Below are positions 14,359 through 22,891 of a DNA stretch of 64,000 nucleotides, piece after piece. The position numbers and the translations under genes are program-made. The first letter of the stretch is position 1, and each line of letters starts with the position of its first letter. Below the pieces are notes generated by a model. The model ran no database searches and was not told the DNA's origin. It saw only the letters and a program-made list of their open reading frames with translations. Source of the stretch: Plantactinospora soyae (GTDB lineage Bacteria; Actinomycetota; Actinomycetes; Mycobacteriales; Micromonosporaceae); NCBI RefSeq assembly GCF_014874095.1, contig NZ_JADBEB010000001.1, positions 9,548,001 to 9,612,000 on the forward strand. The letters are read 5' to 3'.

Positions 14359-17259
14359 TCAGGGCAGGGTCCACTTTTGGTTGGCGGCGGTGGAGATGCA
14401 GTCCCAGAGGTGCACGTCCTGGCCGTCGGTGGAGCTGTTGTTCGACACGTCGAGGCACTTGGCGGAGGCGGGGTTGCGCAGGGAGCCGTCGGCCTGCGGG
14501 GCCCAGTTCTGGGCGGCGGTGCCGTTGCAGGTCCAGAGCTGGATCTTGGTGCCGTTGACGGTGCCGGCGCCGGAGATGTCCAGGCACTTACCGAGGGTAC
14601 GCAACGTCTGGCCGGTGACCGTCCAGGTCTGTCGTGGCGTACCGGTGCAGGTGGAGATCTGTGCCTGGCTGCCGTCGGCGGTGGCTCCGCCGTCGATCTC
14701 CAGGCACTTGCCGGCCAGGCCGACGATCGGGCCCGTGCCGCCACCACCGCCGCCACCGCCGCCGGTGACGAAGGTGAAGGCGTCGAGGTCGTAGAGCGCG
14801 CCGGTGCCGGTACCGGCGAAGGTCAGGTAGAGCGTGGTGGTCCCGGCCGGCGGGTTCGCGATGCTTCCGGTGACGGTGGTGAAGGTGTCCCAGCTGCCGG
14901 TCACCGGTACGGTCGCCGTGCCGATCACGGTGCCGGTGGCGGAGCCGGTGCGGACCTGGAGGGTGCCGCCGGCTCCGGCCGAGGAGGCCCGGGCGGTGAA
15001 CGAGGTGGCGTTGTTCAGCCGGTACGGCTGGAACGCGATCCAGTCACCGTTGTTGATCTCGCCGACGGTCTGCCCGCCCTCGGCGCCCGCCTTGCTGAAC
15101 TTGGCCACCCCGGACGAGGTGCCGTAGTGCTCGGCCTGCCGGTGCTTCGGCGCCAGGATGTGCTGGGTGTGCGTGGTCAGCCCACCGTTGTCGGTGTACT
15201 CGGCGTCGAAGATCGGGAAGATGTTCGCCGCGTCGTCGTGCTCGCCGTCGACCGGGATGGTGAGGGTGCCGGAGCAGCCGTTGGCCGAGGTGATCTGGTG
15301 GCCGTGGGTGTCGTGGCCGAGGACGTAGGTCATCTTGACCCGGGAGCAGGCGATGGTGCCGTCCTCCGGGTCGGTCACCGTGATCTGGAACGGCACGGCG
15401 TCACCGAAGGCGACCAGTTGGCCGCTGGCCGGCGCGACGATGGTCACCGTCGGGGCGGTGTTGCCGACCCCGACGGTCACGCTGGCGGTGCCGGTGGCGC
15501 CGGCCGGGTCCCGTACGGTCAGCGTCGCGGTGTAGTTGCCGTTCGCGGTGTACGTCTTCGTCGGGTTGGCCGCCGTCGACGTGGTGCCGTCGCCGAACGC
15601 CCAGGAGTACGTCAGGGCGCCGCCGTCGGGGTCGGCGGAGCCGGCCGAGGAGAAGGTGACGGTCAGCGGCGCCGTACCGGAGGTCGGGTTGGCGCTGGCG
15701 ACCGCGATCGGTGCCCGGTTGCCGCCGCCGACGTAGTCGAAGCGGTAGAGGGCGGAGTTGGCGTCGCCGTTGAAGTAGCCGGTGCCGTAGTCGAGCACGT
15801 AGTACGAGCCGTCCGGCCCGAACGCGGAGTCCATCACCTGCTTGCCGACCCAGGGGAAGGTGTCGATCGCGCCCCGGCTGCCGTCGGCGTTGACGTGGAT
15901 GGGCTTGATCCAGCCCCGGCCGAACTCGGTGGCGAAGAACTGGCCGTCGAAGGAGGCCGGGAACTTCGTGGGCGACGGGTTCGAGGCGTTGTACCGGTAG
16001 ACCGGGCCACCCATCGGCGACTCGGAGCCGCCGCCGAACTCGGTCGGGGTGCCGGCGTCACCGGCGTACCGGATCCAGGCCGGCCGGGCGGCGGGCAGGG
16101 TGCCCTGGCCGGTGTTCCGGAACGAGTTGTTGGTCGGTCCGCCGGTGCAGTTGTACTTCGCCGCACCCGGCCCGTCCGGGAAGGTCCACTCGTTGTACGT
16201 CTCGGTGCTGGTGTTCGTGCCGGTGCAGTACGGCCAGCCGTAGTTGCCCGGCGAGGTGATCCGGTTGAACTCGACCTGTCCGCTCGGGCCCCGGTTCGCG
16301 TTGGTGGTGCCGGCGTCCGGCCCGTAGTCGCCGACGTAGACGTGCCCGGTGGCCTTGTCCACGCTCATCCGGAACGGGTTGCGGAAGCCCATCGCGTAGA
16401 TCTCGGGCCGGGTTCCGGCGGTTCCCGGTGCGAACAGGTTGCCGCCCGGGACCGAGTACGTCCCGTTGGCGTTCACCTTGATCCGCAGGATCTTGCCCCG
16501 CAGGTCGTTGGTGTTGCCGGCGGAGCGCTGCGCGTCGTACGCGGGGTAGCGGTTGGTCCGCTCGTCGATCGGTGCGTAGCCGGCCGACTCGAACGGGTTG
16601 CTGTCGTCGCCGGTGGAGAGGTAGAGGTTGCCGGCGGCGTCGAAGTCGATGTCCCCGCCGACGTGGCAGCACATCCCCCGGTCGGCCGGTACGTCGAGCA
16701 CGGTGACCTGGCTGCCCGTGTTGAGGGTGAAGTCGGCGTTCAGGGTGAACCGGGCCAGCCGGTTGACCCCGGCGAACGGGGCGAACTGCGCCGCGGTGCC
16801 GTTCGCCGGCGCGTCACCGCCCGGGGTGGACAGCGGCGGGGCGTAGTAGAGGTAGATCTGCCGGTTGCTGGCGAAGCCGGGGTCGACCCCGACGCCCTGC
16901 AACCCCTCCTCGTCGTGGGTGTAGACCGGGAGGGTGCCGAGCACCGCCGTGTTGCCGGCGGCGTCGGTACGCCGCAGGGTGCCGTTGCGGGCGGTGTGCA
17001 GGACCGACCGGTCCGGCAGCACCGCGATCGTCATCGGCTCGCCCACCTCGGCGACGCCTCGGGCCAGGGTGACCTGCTGGAAGTCGGCGGCGCTGATCGG
17101 GTGCGCAGCGGCCGGGGCGGTGGGGCCGAGCACCGCCGGTACGGCGGTCGCGGTCAGCAGCACCGCGGCACCGGTCGCCCAGCGTCGCCGGCCGAACCAC
17201 CGCCGTCGAGCGGCACCGTGGCCACGGTCGGTCCAATGTGGAACTTCAGTTGAAGACAT
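14359..17259 (-). CDS. Secreted sorbosone/glucose dehydrogenase-like protein with PKD, CBM6 and ricin B domains
   Basis: 966 residues; GGGAG lies 8 bases before the ATG at 17259. The N-terminus has many Arg (RRRWFGRRRW) and a hydrophobic core ending PAAAHPIS, a probable signal peptide. A PQQ-type sugar dehydrogenase beta-propeller covers about 55-510 (DEEGLQGVGVDPGFASN, GGDIDFDAAGNLYLSTGDD, GFRNPFRMSVDKATGHVYVG). A PKD domain covers about 520-600 (GTAPLTVTFSS, YSWAFGDGT), an Ig-like segment follows, then a CBM6-like module (about 715-830), a poly-Gly linker and a ricin B trefoil (about 840-966). It likely oxidises a sugar outside the cell. The CBM6-ricin cassette is nearly the same as in the next gene downstream, which points to module duplication. 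Confidence 0.9.
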   Translation of the reverse strand: MSSTEVPHWTDRGHGAARRRWFGRRRWATGAAVLLTATAVPAVLGPTAPAAAHPISAADFQQVTLARGVAEVGEPMTIAVLPDRSVLHTARNGTLRRTDAAGNTAVLGTLPVYTHDEEGLQGVGVDPGFASNRQIYLYYAPPLSTPGGDAPANGTAAQFAPFAGVNRLARFTLNADFTLNTGSQVTVLDVPADRGMCCHVGGDIDFDAAGNLYLSTGDDSNPFESAGYAPIDERTNRYPAYDAQRSAGNTNDLRGKILRIKVNANGTYSVPGGNLFAPGTAGTRPEIYAMGFRNPFRMSVDKATGHVYVGDYGPDAGTTNANRGPSGQVEFNRITSPGNYGWPYCTGTNTSTETYNEWTFPDGPGAAKYNCTGGPTNNSFRNTGQGTLPAARPAWIRYAGDAGTPTEFGGGSESPMGGPVYRYNASNPSPTKFPASFDGQFFATEFGRGWIKPIHVNADGSRGAIDTFPWVGKQVMDSAFGPDGSYYVLDYGTGYFNGDANSALYRFDYVGGGNRAPIAVASANPTSGTAPLTVTFSSAGSADPDGGALTYSWAFGDGTTSTAANPTKTYTANGNYTATLTVRDPAGATGTASVTVGVGNTAPTVTIVAPASGQLVAFGDAVPFQITVTDPEDGTIACSRVKMTYVLGHDTHGHQITSANGCSGTLTIPVDGEHDDAANIFPIFDAEYTDNGGLTTHTQHILAPKHRQAEHYGTSSGVAKFSKAGAEGGQTVGEINNGDWIAFQPYRLNNATSFTARASSAGAGGTLQVRTGSATGTVIGTATVPVTGSWDTFTTVTGSIANPPAGTTTLYLTFAGTGTGALYDLDAFTFVTGGGGGGGGGTGPIVGLAGKCLEIDGGATADGSQAQISTCTGTPRQTWTVTGQTLRTLGKCLDISGAGTVNGTKIQLWTCNGTAAQNWAPQADGSLRNPASAKCLDVSNNSSTDGQDVHLWDCISTAANQKWTLP

Positions 17260-17567
17260 GTCGTGCACTCCCGTCCTGACCAGTTGCGTGCAGGCAGGGC
17301 GCGCGCCGTCGCGCCAGATGCCGTCGGGGTAGATCCGCCCGGGGGACGCCGTTCCGCCCAAGCTGCGACCGCCGCCGACGCAGGTGCGTCAGTACGGAGG
17401 TCGCCAGTCGATGGGTTAACCGCGCCGTGGTTACCTCGACGTAACAACTCTGTGCTGGGCACGACACTAATTTCTTCGTGTCGATGTGTCTATACTTTCG
17501 CCCCGACTACCCCGAACTTTCGTCCATCACGTGAAAAGTTCCGGTGCCGACGGGACGGAAATCGGCC
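17260..17567 (-). promoter_or_regulatory. Putative promoter and operator region of the secreted sugar-enzyme genes
   Basis: A 308-base A/T-richer gap upstream of the dehydrogenase gene. A TATAGA -10-like box (17494-17489, minus) has TTCGGG 16 bases upstream. Three GAAAGT-type half sites surround it: ACTTTCG at 17494-17500, GAACTTTCG at 17514-17522 and GAAAAGTTC at 17533-17541; the last two form an inverted repeat of 7-bp arms. A second inverted repeat, CGACAC/GTGTCG, is at 17462-17467 and 17478-17483. LacI-type sugar regulators often use GAAA...TTTC operators, so regulation by sugar is plausible but unproven. Confidence 0.4.
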
Positions 17568-18635
17568 CTACCGCTCCCGGTCCACGACCTCGGAGGCCAG
17601 CGCGGCGAGCACCGCGTCGGCCTCCCGGGAGATCGGGGCGTCCGCCAGCGCCGCCAACGCGGTGTCGGTGCGTACCTTGATCATTTGCTCGATCCGGCCC
17701 AGGGCACCGGTCTCGACGATGATCCCGCGCAGGTCGTCGGCGCCGGCCGACTCCAGGTCGGGATTGCCGAACAGGTCCTTCAACCGCAGCGCCTGGGCCC
17801 GGTTGGCACTGCCCCGGGCCAGCGCCATCATCACCGTCGGCTTCCCCTCGCGCAGATCGTCCAGCACCGACTTCCCGGTCAGCGCCGGATCGCCGAAGAC
17901 CCCGAGCACGTCGTCGCGGAGCTGGAACGCGTCACCCAGCGGATCGCCGAACTCGGCCAGCGCGGTCAGCAGCTCCGGCGAACCGGCGGCCAGCGCGGCG
18001 CCGATCTGCAACGGCCGGGTCACCGTGTAACGGGCCGCCTTCATCCGGATCACGGTCAGCGCGCTCGCCACCGACCCGTCCCCCACCCCGGACACCAGAT
18101 CCAGATACTGCCCGGCGATCACCTCGGTACGCATGGTGGCGAAGACGCCGTACCCCCGGTGCACCTCGTCCGGGGTCAGCCCGCACTCGTGGAACATCTG
18201 GTCGGCCCACGCCGCGCAGAGGTCACCGCAGAGCAGCGCGGTGCTGCGCCCGTACGACGCCGGATCGCCGCGCCAGGCCGACCGGGCGTGCAGGTCGGCG
18301 AAGAGCCGGTGCACCGAGGGCTCGCCCCGGCGCCGGTCGCTGCCGTCCATGATGTCGTCGTGGATCAGCGCGAAGGCGTGGAACAGCTCCAGCGCGGCCG
18401 CGGCGGCCACGATGGGCGTACCGTCCACGCCGCCGGCGCCCCGCCAGCCCCAGTAGCAGAACGTCGGCCGCAGCCGCTTGCCGCCGGCCAGTACGAACCG
18501 GTTCAGGGTAGTGAAGACCCCGCGCGGCGCCCCGTCCGGCCAGTCCGGATCCTGCCGGTCGAGGAAGGCGGCGAGCTGTGCGTCGAAGCGCTTCCGTAGC
18601 GCGCCGAGATCGACCTCCGGCACCGTCGCCGTCAT
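17568..18635 (-). CDS. Polyprenyl diphosphate synthase (last gene of ebo-type operon)
   Basis: 355 residues, trans-isoprenyl diphosphate synthase family. It shows GGKRLRP, the first Asp-rich motif DDIMD within FALIHDDIMDGSDRRRG, and a second motif FQLRDDVLGVFGD. The second motif has DDVLG rather than the canonical DDxxD, as in many actinobacterial GGPP-type enzymes. It condenses IPP with an allylic diphosphate; chain length cannot be set by eye. The ATG overlaps the phosphatase stop by ATGA. It presumably feeds the UbiA prenyltransferase (EboC) encoded upstream in the same operon. Confidence 0.88.
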   Translation of the reverse strand: MTATVPEVDLGALRKRFDAQLAAFLDRQDPDWPDGAPRGVFTTLNRFVLAGGKRLRPTFCYWGWRGAGGVDGTPIVAAAAALELFHAFALIHDDIMDGSDRRRGEPSVHRLFADLHARSAWRGDPASYGRSTALLCGDLCAAWADQMFHECGLTPDEVHRGYGVFATMRTEVIAGQYLDLVSGVGDGSVASALTVIRMKAARYTVTRPLQIGAALAAGSPELLTALAEFGDPLGDAFQLRDDVLGVFGDPALTGKSVLDDLREGKPTVMMALARGSANRAQALRLKDLFGNPDLESAGADDLRGIIVETGALGRIEQMIKVRTDTALAALADAPISREADAVLAALASEVVDRER

Positions 18636-20074
18636 GATCGCTCACCGCTGACCTGCGCGTCACGGGCGCCGGACGCTCCGGCGGCAGCTGACCCGGCCAG
18701 CCCGGCCAGGCCCAGCAGCAGCCCCTTGACCTCGGTGCCGGCGTACCGGTCCCGGGCCACCGAGGCGTCCGAGCAGAGCAGCACCGGGGCGTCCGCCGGA
18801 TCGGCGGGCAGCCGGCCGTGCGAGCCACGTACCGCCCGGGCCCCGGCGTCGAGTCCGACCACGCTCATCAGATAGCGCATCCCGAGCTTCTTGCGGGCCA
18901 GCGCCACCCCCGCCCGCCGCTTGGCCGCTCCCGGCGCGGCCGGGTCGAAGAGGAGTTCCGCCGGGTCGTACCCGGGCTTGCGGTGGATCTCCACCAGTCG
19001 GGCGAAGTCCGGCGCCACCGCGTCGTCCAGCCAGTAGTAGTAGGTGAACCAGGCGTCCGGCTCGGCGACCAGCACCAGCTCGCCGGAACGGGGATGGTCC
19101 AGCCCGTGCGCGGCCTTGCCCGCCTCGTCCAGCACCTCGGCCACCCCGGGCAGCCCGGCGCAGAGCTTCGCCACCGCCGGCACGTCGGCCGGGTCCCTGA
19201 CGTAGACGTGCGCGATCTGGTGGTCGGCCACCGCGAACGCCCGGGACGTCCACGGGTCCAGGTACTCCATCTTGTCCTGGGTGTAGACCCGCAACAGCCC
19301 CTCGGAGCGGAGCAGCCGGTTGACGTCGACCGGGCGGGAGGCCTCGGTGATGCCGTACTCGGAGAGCACCACCACCGTCGCGTTCCGGGCGGCGGCCGCG
19401 TCCAGCAGCGGACCCAGCACGGCGTCCAGCTCGACCGCGGCGGCCACCGCCTGCGGCGACGACGGCCCGAAGCGTTGCAGGTCGTAGTCGAGGTGCGGCA
19501 CGTAGACCAGGGTCAGGTCCGGATCGTGGTCGGCCATGATCTGCTGCGCGGCCTTGCAGATCCAGGCCGACGAGGGCAGCCCGGCGCCCGGCCCCCAGTA
19601 GGTGAAGAGCGGGAACCCGCCCAGCTTGCCGGTCAGCTCGTCGTGCAGCTCCGGCGGGTCGGTGTAACAGTCCGGCTCCTTGCGCCCGTCGGCGTAGTAG
19701 ATCGGCCGGGGCGTCACCGTCCAGTTCACGTCCGCGCCCATCGCGTACCACCAGCAGACGTTGGCCACGGTGTAGTCCGGGCGCTCCCGACGGGCCGCCT
19801 GCCACACCTTCTCCCCGCCCATCAGCGCGTGGTGCTGCCGCCAGAGGAACACCTCGCCCAGGTCACGGAAGTACCAGCCGTTGCCGACGATGCCGTGTTC
19901 GGCCGGCAGCGCGCCGGTGAGGAACGTCGCCTGGGCCGAGCAGGTGACCGCCGGCAGCACGGTGCCGAGTTCGGCCTGGCAACCGGCGTCGGCCAGGGCC
20001 CGGAGCCGGGGCATGTGGGCGAGCAGTCGGGGGGTCAGCCCGACCACGTCGATCACGACAAGTGGATTAGCCAT
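18632..20074 (-). CDS. Alkaline phosphatase / nucleotide pyrophosphatase family protein (EboF-like)
   Basis: 480 residues, type I phosphodiesterase/nucleotide pyrophosphatase fold. Metal site elements are VIDVVGLTPRLL, the nucleophile region LPAVTCSAQATFLTG (Thr/Ser after Val), GALPAEHGIVGNGWYFRD, VYVPHLDYDLQRFGP and VVVLSEYGI. There is no signal peptide, so it is cytosolic. It starts at 20074 behind GAGGAGG, overlaps the EboE frame by 8 bases and overlaps the prenyl synthase start by 4. In ebo clusters a protein of this type accompanies EboA, B, C and E. A role in dephosphorylating the cluster's intermediate is inferred from the family. Confidence 0.82.
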   Translation of the reverse strand: MANPLVVIDVVGLTPRLLAHMPRLRALADAGCQAELGTVLPAVTCSAQATFLTGALPAEHGIVGNGWYFRDLGEVFLWRQHHALMGGEKVWQAARRERPDYTVANVCWWYAMGADVNWTVTPRPIYYADGRKEPDCYTDPPELHDELTGKLGGFPLFTYWGPGAGLPSSAWICKAAQQIMADHDPDLTLVYVPHLDYDLQRFGPSSPQAVAAAVELDAVLGPLLDAAAARNATVVVLSEYGITEASRPVDVNRLLRSEGLLRVYTQDKMEYLDPWTSRAFAVADHQIAHVYVRDPADVPAVAKLCAGLPGVAEVLDEAGKAAHGLDHPRSGELVLVAEPDAWFTYYYWLDDAVAPDFARLVEIHRKPGYDPAELLFDPAAPGAAKRRAGVALARKKLGMRYLMSVVGLDAGARAVRGSHGRLPADPADAPVLLCSDASVARDRYAGTEVKGLLLGLAGLAGSAAAGASGARDAQVSGERS

Positions 20075-21296
20075 CTCGCCTCCTCAGCAGCGGCGTGGGT
20101 GCCGTCGGTCCGGCCGGTCCGGCCGGAGCCGGGGCCAACCCCAACGCGGTCAGTTCGTCGCGGGCGAAGGCCAGTTCGGCGGCGATCCCGGCGGCCAGTT
20201 CCTCGTCCGATTCCGGGCGCTGCGCCGCCGGCAGCACCCCCCAGGTGTACGTCTCGACGTCCAGGTGGTCGCAGCCGGCGACCGGCCCGCTGAACAGCTC
20301 CCGCAGCGCGTCCCGCAGCACCGGCACCGTGGACTCCAGCGGCGGGGCGGGCACGGCGTGCAGCGGCACGTGGTAGTGCACCCGCCAGGAACCCGGCAGC
20401 TCCGCGTCCAACGCCTCGTCCAGGTCGTCGGCGGCGTGGGCCGGATCGGCCGGGTCGGCGGCCCCCGCGCAGGCTCGGGCCCGGGTCTGGTGCATGAAGC
20501 GCGGCTCGACGTACCCGCGCAGGGTGTCCACTGCCGCGACCGGATCGGCGGCGGCCAGCGCGGCCGAGACCTGGACCTTCACCACCGGCAACCCGGCGGT
20601 ACGCAGCCGGGCCAGCGCCTCGGCCGGTTCCTCCCAGGCGCAGGCCAGATGGGCCAGGTCCAGGCAGATGCCGAGCCGGTCGGTGTCCACCCGGGACAGC
20701 TGCGCGACCGCCTGTGTGGTGGACTCGACCACGCAGCCCGGCTCCGGCTCGAACCCGACCCGGACCGCCCGGCCGGAGAGCCAGGCGATCTCGGTCAGCC
20801 CGTTGGCCAGCTCGGCCAGCACCCCGGCCGCCCGCCCGGCGCGCCGCTCGTCCCACGGCTCCCGCCAGGCCAGCGGCAGGGTGGAGACCGAGCCCCGGAC
20901 GGCGTCGTCGGGGAGCAGGTCGACCAGGATGGTGGCCAGGTTCAGCGTGTAGACCAGCCGCTCCCGGGTGGTCCAGTCCGGCTCGTACACCGCCTTCTTC
21001 ACCACCGGCGCCTGGAAGGCCTGGTAGGGGAACCCGTTCAGGGTCACCACCTCCAGCCCGCGCGCGTCCAGCTCGGCGCGGAGCCGGCGCCGCGCCCGCG
21101 GGTCGGCGCCCAGCCCGGCCGCGACCGGCGCGGCCAGCCACAACCCCAGTCCGAGTACGTCGGCGTCCAGCCCCTGCCGGATCCGCACCGCGTACGTGTC
21201 GAGCTGTTCGACCACCCCGGCCAGGTCCTCCGCCGGATGCACGTTGGTGCAGTAGCTCAGGTGCACCAGTTGCCCGTCGGCGTGCCGCAGCCGCAT
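20067..21296 (-). CDS. eboE: Metabolite traffic protein EboE
   Basis: 409 residues, TIM-barrel xylose-isomerase-like fold. The N-terminal HLSYCTNVHPAEDL is the family hallmark I know from EboE proteins, followed by LNGFPYQAFQ, VGFEPEPGC and CLDLAHLACAW, which hold the metal-binding Glu/Asp/His positions. The tail is Pro/Ala-rich. The start is coupled to the eboB stop by a TGATG overlap. In cyanobacteria the ebo genes are needed for moving a scytonemin precursor to the periplasm, while the reaction of EboE itself is unknown. Confidence 0.85.
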   Translation of the reverse strand: MRLRHADGQLVHLSYCTNVHPAEDLAGVVEQLDTYAVRIRQGLDADVLGLGLWLAAPVAAGLGADPRARRRLRAELDARGLEVVTLNGFPYQAFQAPVVKKAVYEPDWTTRERLVYTLNLATILVDLLPDDAVRGSVSTLPLAWREPWDERRAGRAAGVLAELANGLTEIAWLSGRAVRVGFEPEPGCVVESTTQAVAQLSRVDTDRLGICLDLAHLACAWEEPAEALARLRTAGLPVVKVQVSAALAAADPVAAVDTLRGYVEPRFMHQTRARACAGAADPADPAHAADDLDEALDAELPGSWRVHYHVPLHAVPAPPLESTVPVLRDALRELFSGPVAGCDHLDVETYTWGVLPAAQRPESDEELAAGIAAELAFARDELTALGLAPAPAGPAGPTAPTPLLRRRDG

Positions 21297-22210
21297 CAGC
21301 TGCCGCCACGCAGGATCGAGTTCCCCTCGAAGCTCGACGCCGGCGCCGACGCCGACGCCGACCCGCCCGTTGGGTCCCCGGACGCCGACCCGCCCGTTGG
21401 GTCCCCGGACGCCTCGTCGCCCAGTTCGAGCCGGCCGGACTGGCCGTAGAACTCGACCGGGTTGCGCCAGAGCACCCGGTCGACATCGTCGTCGTCGAAG
21501 CCGGCCGCCAGCATCGCGTCGGCGGTGACCCGGGTCAGCAGCGGATCCGACCGGCCCCAGTCGGCGGCCGAGTTGACCAGCATCCGCTCGGTCCCGTACG
21601 TCCGCAGCAGCTCGACCATCCGGGGCGGCGACATCTTGGTGTCCGGGTAGATCGAGAAGCCCAGCCAGCAGCCACTGTCCCGGACCAGTGGAACGGTCAC
21701 CTCGTTCAGGTGGTCGATCACCACCCGGCCCGGGTCCAGGCCGGACTCGGCGACCACCGCCAGGCTCCGCTCGGTACCCCGGGCCTTGTCCCGGTGTGGG
21801 GTGTGCACCAGGGCCGGCAGCTCGTACTCGACGGCCAGGGCGAGCTGGGCCGCGAAGACCTCGTCCTCCTCCGGCGTCATCGAGTCGTACCCGACCTCGC
21901 CGACCGCCACCACACCGTCCTTGTCCAGGTAGCGGGGCAGCAGCGCCAACACCTCCCGGCAGCGCGGGTCGTTGGCCTCCTTCGGGTTCAGCGCGATCGT
22001 GGCGTGGTGCCGGATGCCGAACTGGCTGGCCCGGAACGGCTCCCAGCCGACCAGCGAGTCGAAGTAGTCGGCGAACGAGGCGACGCTGGTACGCGGCTGC
22101 CCGAGCCAGAACGCCGGCTCCACCAGGGCGCGTACCCCGGCGGCGGCCATCCGCTCGTAGTCGTCCGTGGTCCGCGAGGTCATGTGGATGTGCGGGTCGA
22201 AGATCCGCAT
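21296..22210 (-). CDS. TatD-family metal-dependent hydrolase (EboB-like)
   Basis: 304 residues, amidohydrolase TIM barrel. It shows the HxH motif in FDPHIHMTSR (residues about 4-13), VVAVGEVGYD, ALVHTPHRDK, VIDHLNEVT and a late Asp in NSAADWGRSD. The C-terminus carries a low-complexity tail with a 9-residue in-frame duplication (ASGDPTGGS twice), produced by a 27-bp DNA repeat and absent from the core fold. Both flanking junctions are TGATG overlaps. By position and fold this is EboB of the ebo set. Confidence 0.85.
   Translation of the reverse strand: MRIFDPHIHMTSRTTDDYERMAAAGVRALVEPAFWLGQPRTSVASFADYFDSLVGWEPFRASQFGIRHHATIALNPKEANDPRCREVLALLPRYLDKDGVVAVGEVGYDSMTPEEDEVFAAQLALAVEYELPALVHTPHRDKARGTERSLAVVAESGLDPGRVVIDHLNEVTVPLVRDSGCWLGFSIYPDTKMSPPRMVELLRTYGTERMLVNSAADWGRSDPLLTRVTADAMLAAGFDDDDVDRVLWRNPVEFYGQSGRLELGDEASGDPTGGSASGDPTGGSASASAPASSFEGNSILRGGS
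21361..21414. repeat. 27-bp tandem repeat inside the eboB-like gene
   Basis: Units 21361-21387 and 21388-21414 differ only at the last base (ACCCGCCCGTTGGGTCCCCG...). They are in frame and add nine residues to the protein tail. A GCCGAC trinucleotide-type run adjoins at 21346-21360. Confidence 0.9.
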
Positions 22211-22869
22211 CAGGCCTCCTTCGTGCTCGGTCGGTCCGGAGTGCTCAGTCGGTCCGGGGTGCTCAGTCGGTCCAGCAGCGCGGTCGCGTCGGCCGGCATC
22301 TCCCGCCCCGCCGCCCGGCGCTCCTGCGCGAGGCCGGCCAGCATGGTCGCCAGTTCACCGTCGGCCCGCTCGTCGAGGCGGTGCACCACGGCGAGCGGTA
22401 TCCCGGTGAAGACGCACTTGAGCACCGCCTGCCGCCAGGCGGCCTGATCGAGCCGGTCGGCGTACGGGCCCAGCGCGGCGGCCACCAGCCGGGTGTCGTT
22501 GGTCCGGATCGCGTCCAGCAGCAGCGGCACCCCGGCCTCCCCGATCGGCAGCAGCGGCAGCGCCCGCAGCACCGCACGCTTCTCGGCCCCGTCGCCGTAC
22601 CGGTAGAGGGCCTCGACCTCGCCGGTCGCCTCGGCCGGTGGCAGCGCGGTGAGCAGCAGTACCCGGGCCGCGTCGTCGGCGGTCCAGTCGGGCAGCTCCG
22701 GCAGTGGTGCCCGGCCGCACCTGCGCCCCGCCGAGGCGAAGAGCCGGCCGATCGCCGCCGGCTCGGCTCCGACCCGGCGCAGCGCCTCGGTCAGCCAGCC
22801 CCGATCGGGCAGTTGCTGGTCCGGCACGGCCTCCAGTGCCGCCCGCAGTCGTTCCGGTTCCGGTTCCAT
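22210..22869 (-). CDS. eboA: EboA-family protein
   Basis: 219 residues, all-alpha, Leu/Ala/Arg-rich. GGGGAGG lies 5 bases before the ATG at 22869. The core reads WLTEALRRVGAEPAAIGRLFASAGR, ALYRYGDGAEKRAVLRALP, DAIRTNDTRLVAAALGPYA, KCVFTGIPL. The EKRAVLRALP and NDTRLVAAALGPYA elements match what I know of EboA. The biochemical role of EboA is unknown. The C-terminus holds a six-residue unit repeated three times (RLSTPD-like) from an 18-bp DNA repeat. Confidence 0.82.
   Translation of the reverse strand: MEPEPERLRAALEAVPDQQLPDRGWLTEALRRVGAEPAAIGRLFASAGRRCGRAPLPELPDWTADDAARVLLLTALPPAEATGEVEALYRYGDGAEKRAVLRALPLLPIGEAGVPLLLDAIRTNDTRLVAAALGPYADRLDQAAWRQAVLKCVFTGIPLAVVHRLDERADGELATMLAGLAQERRAAGREMPADATALLDRLSTPDRLSTPDRPSTKEA
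22223..22276. repeat. 18-bp tandem repeat, three copies, in eboA
   Basis: Units 22223-22240, 22241-22258 and 22259-22276 (GTGCTCAGTCGGTCCGGG type) are nearly identical and in frame, encoding repeats near the C-terminus just before the stop at 22210. Confidence 0.9.
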
Positions 22870-22891
22870 CGGTCCTCCCCAGGCCTGGATG

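Noticed and set aside
14377-17253. 958-codon plus-strand frame
   Set aside because: Antisense shadow of the sugar dehydrogenase gene; high-GC third positions keep it open.
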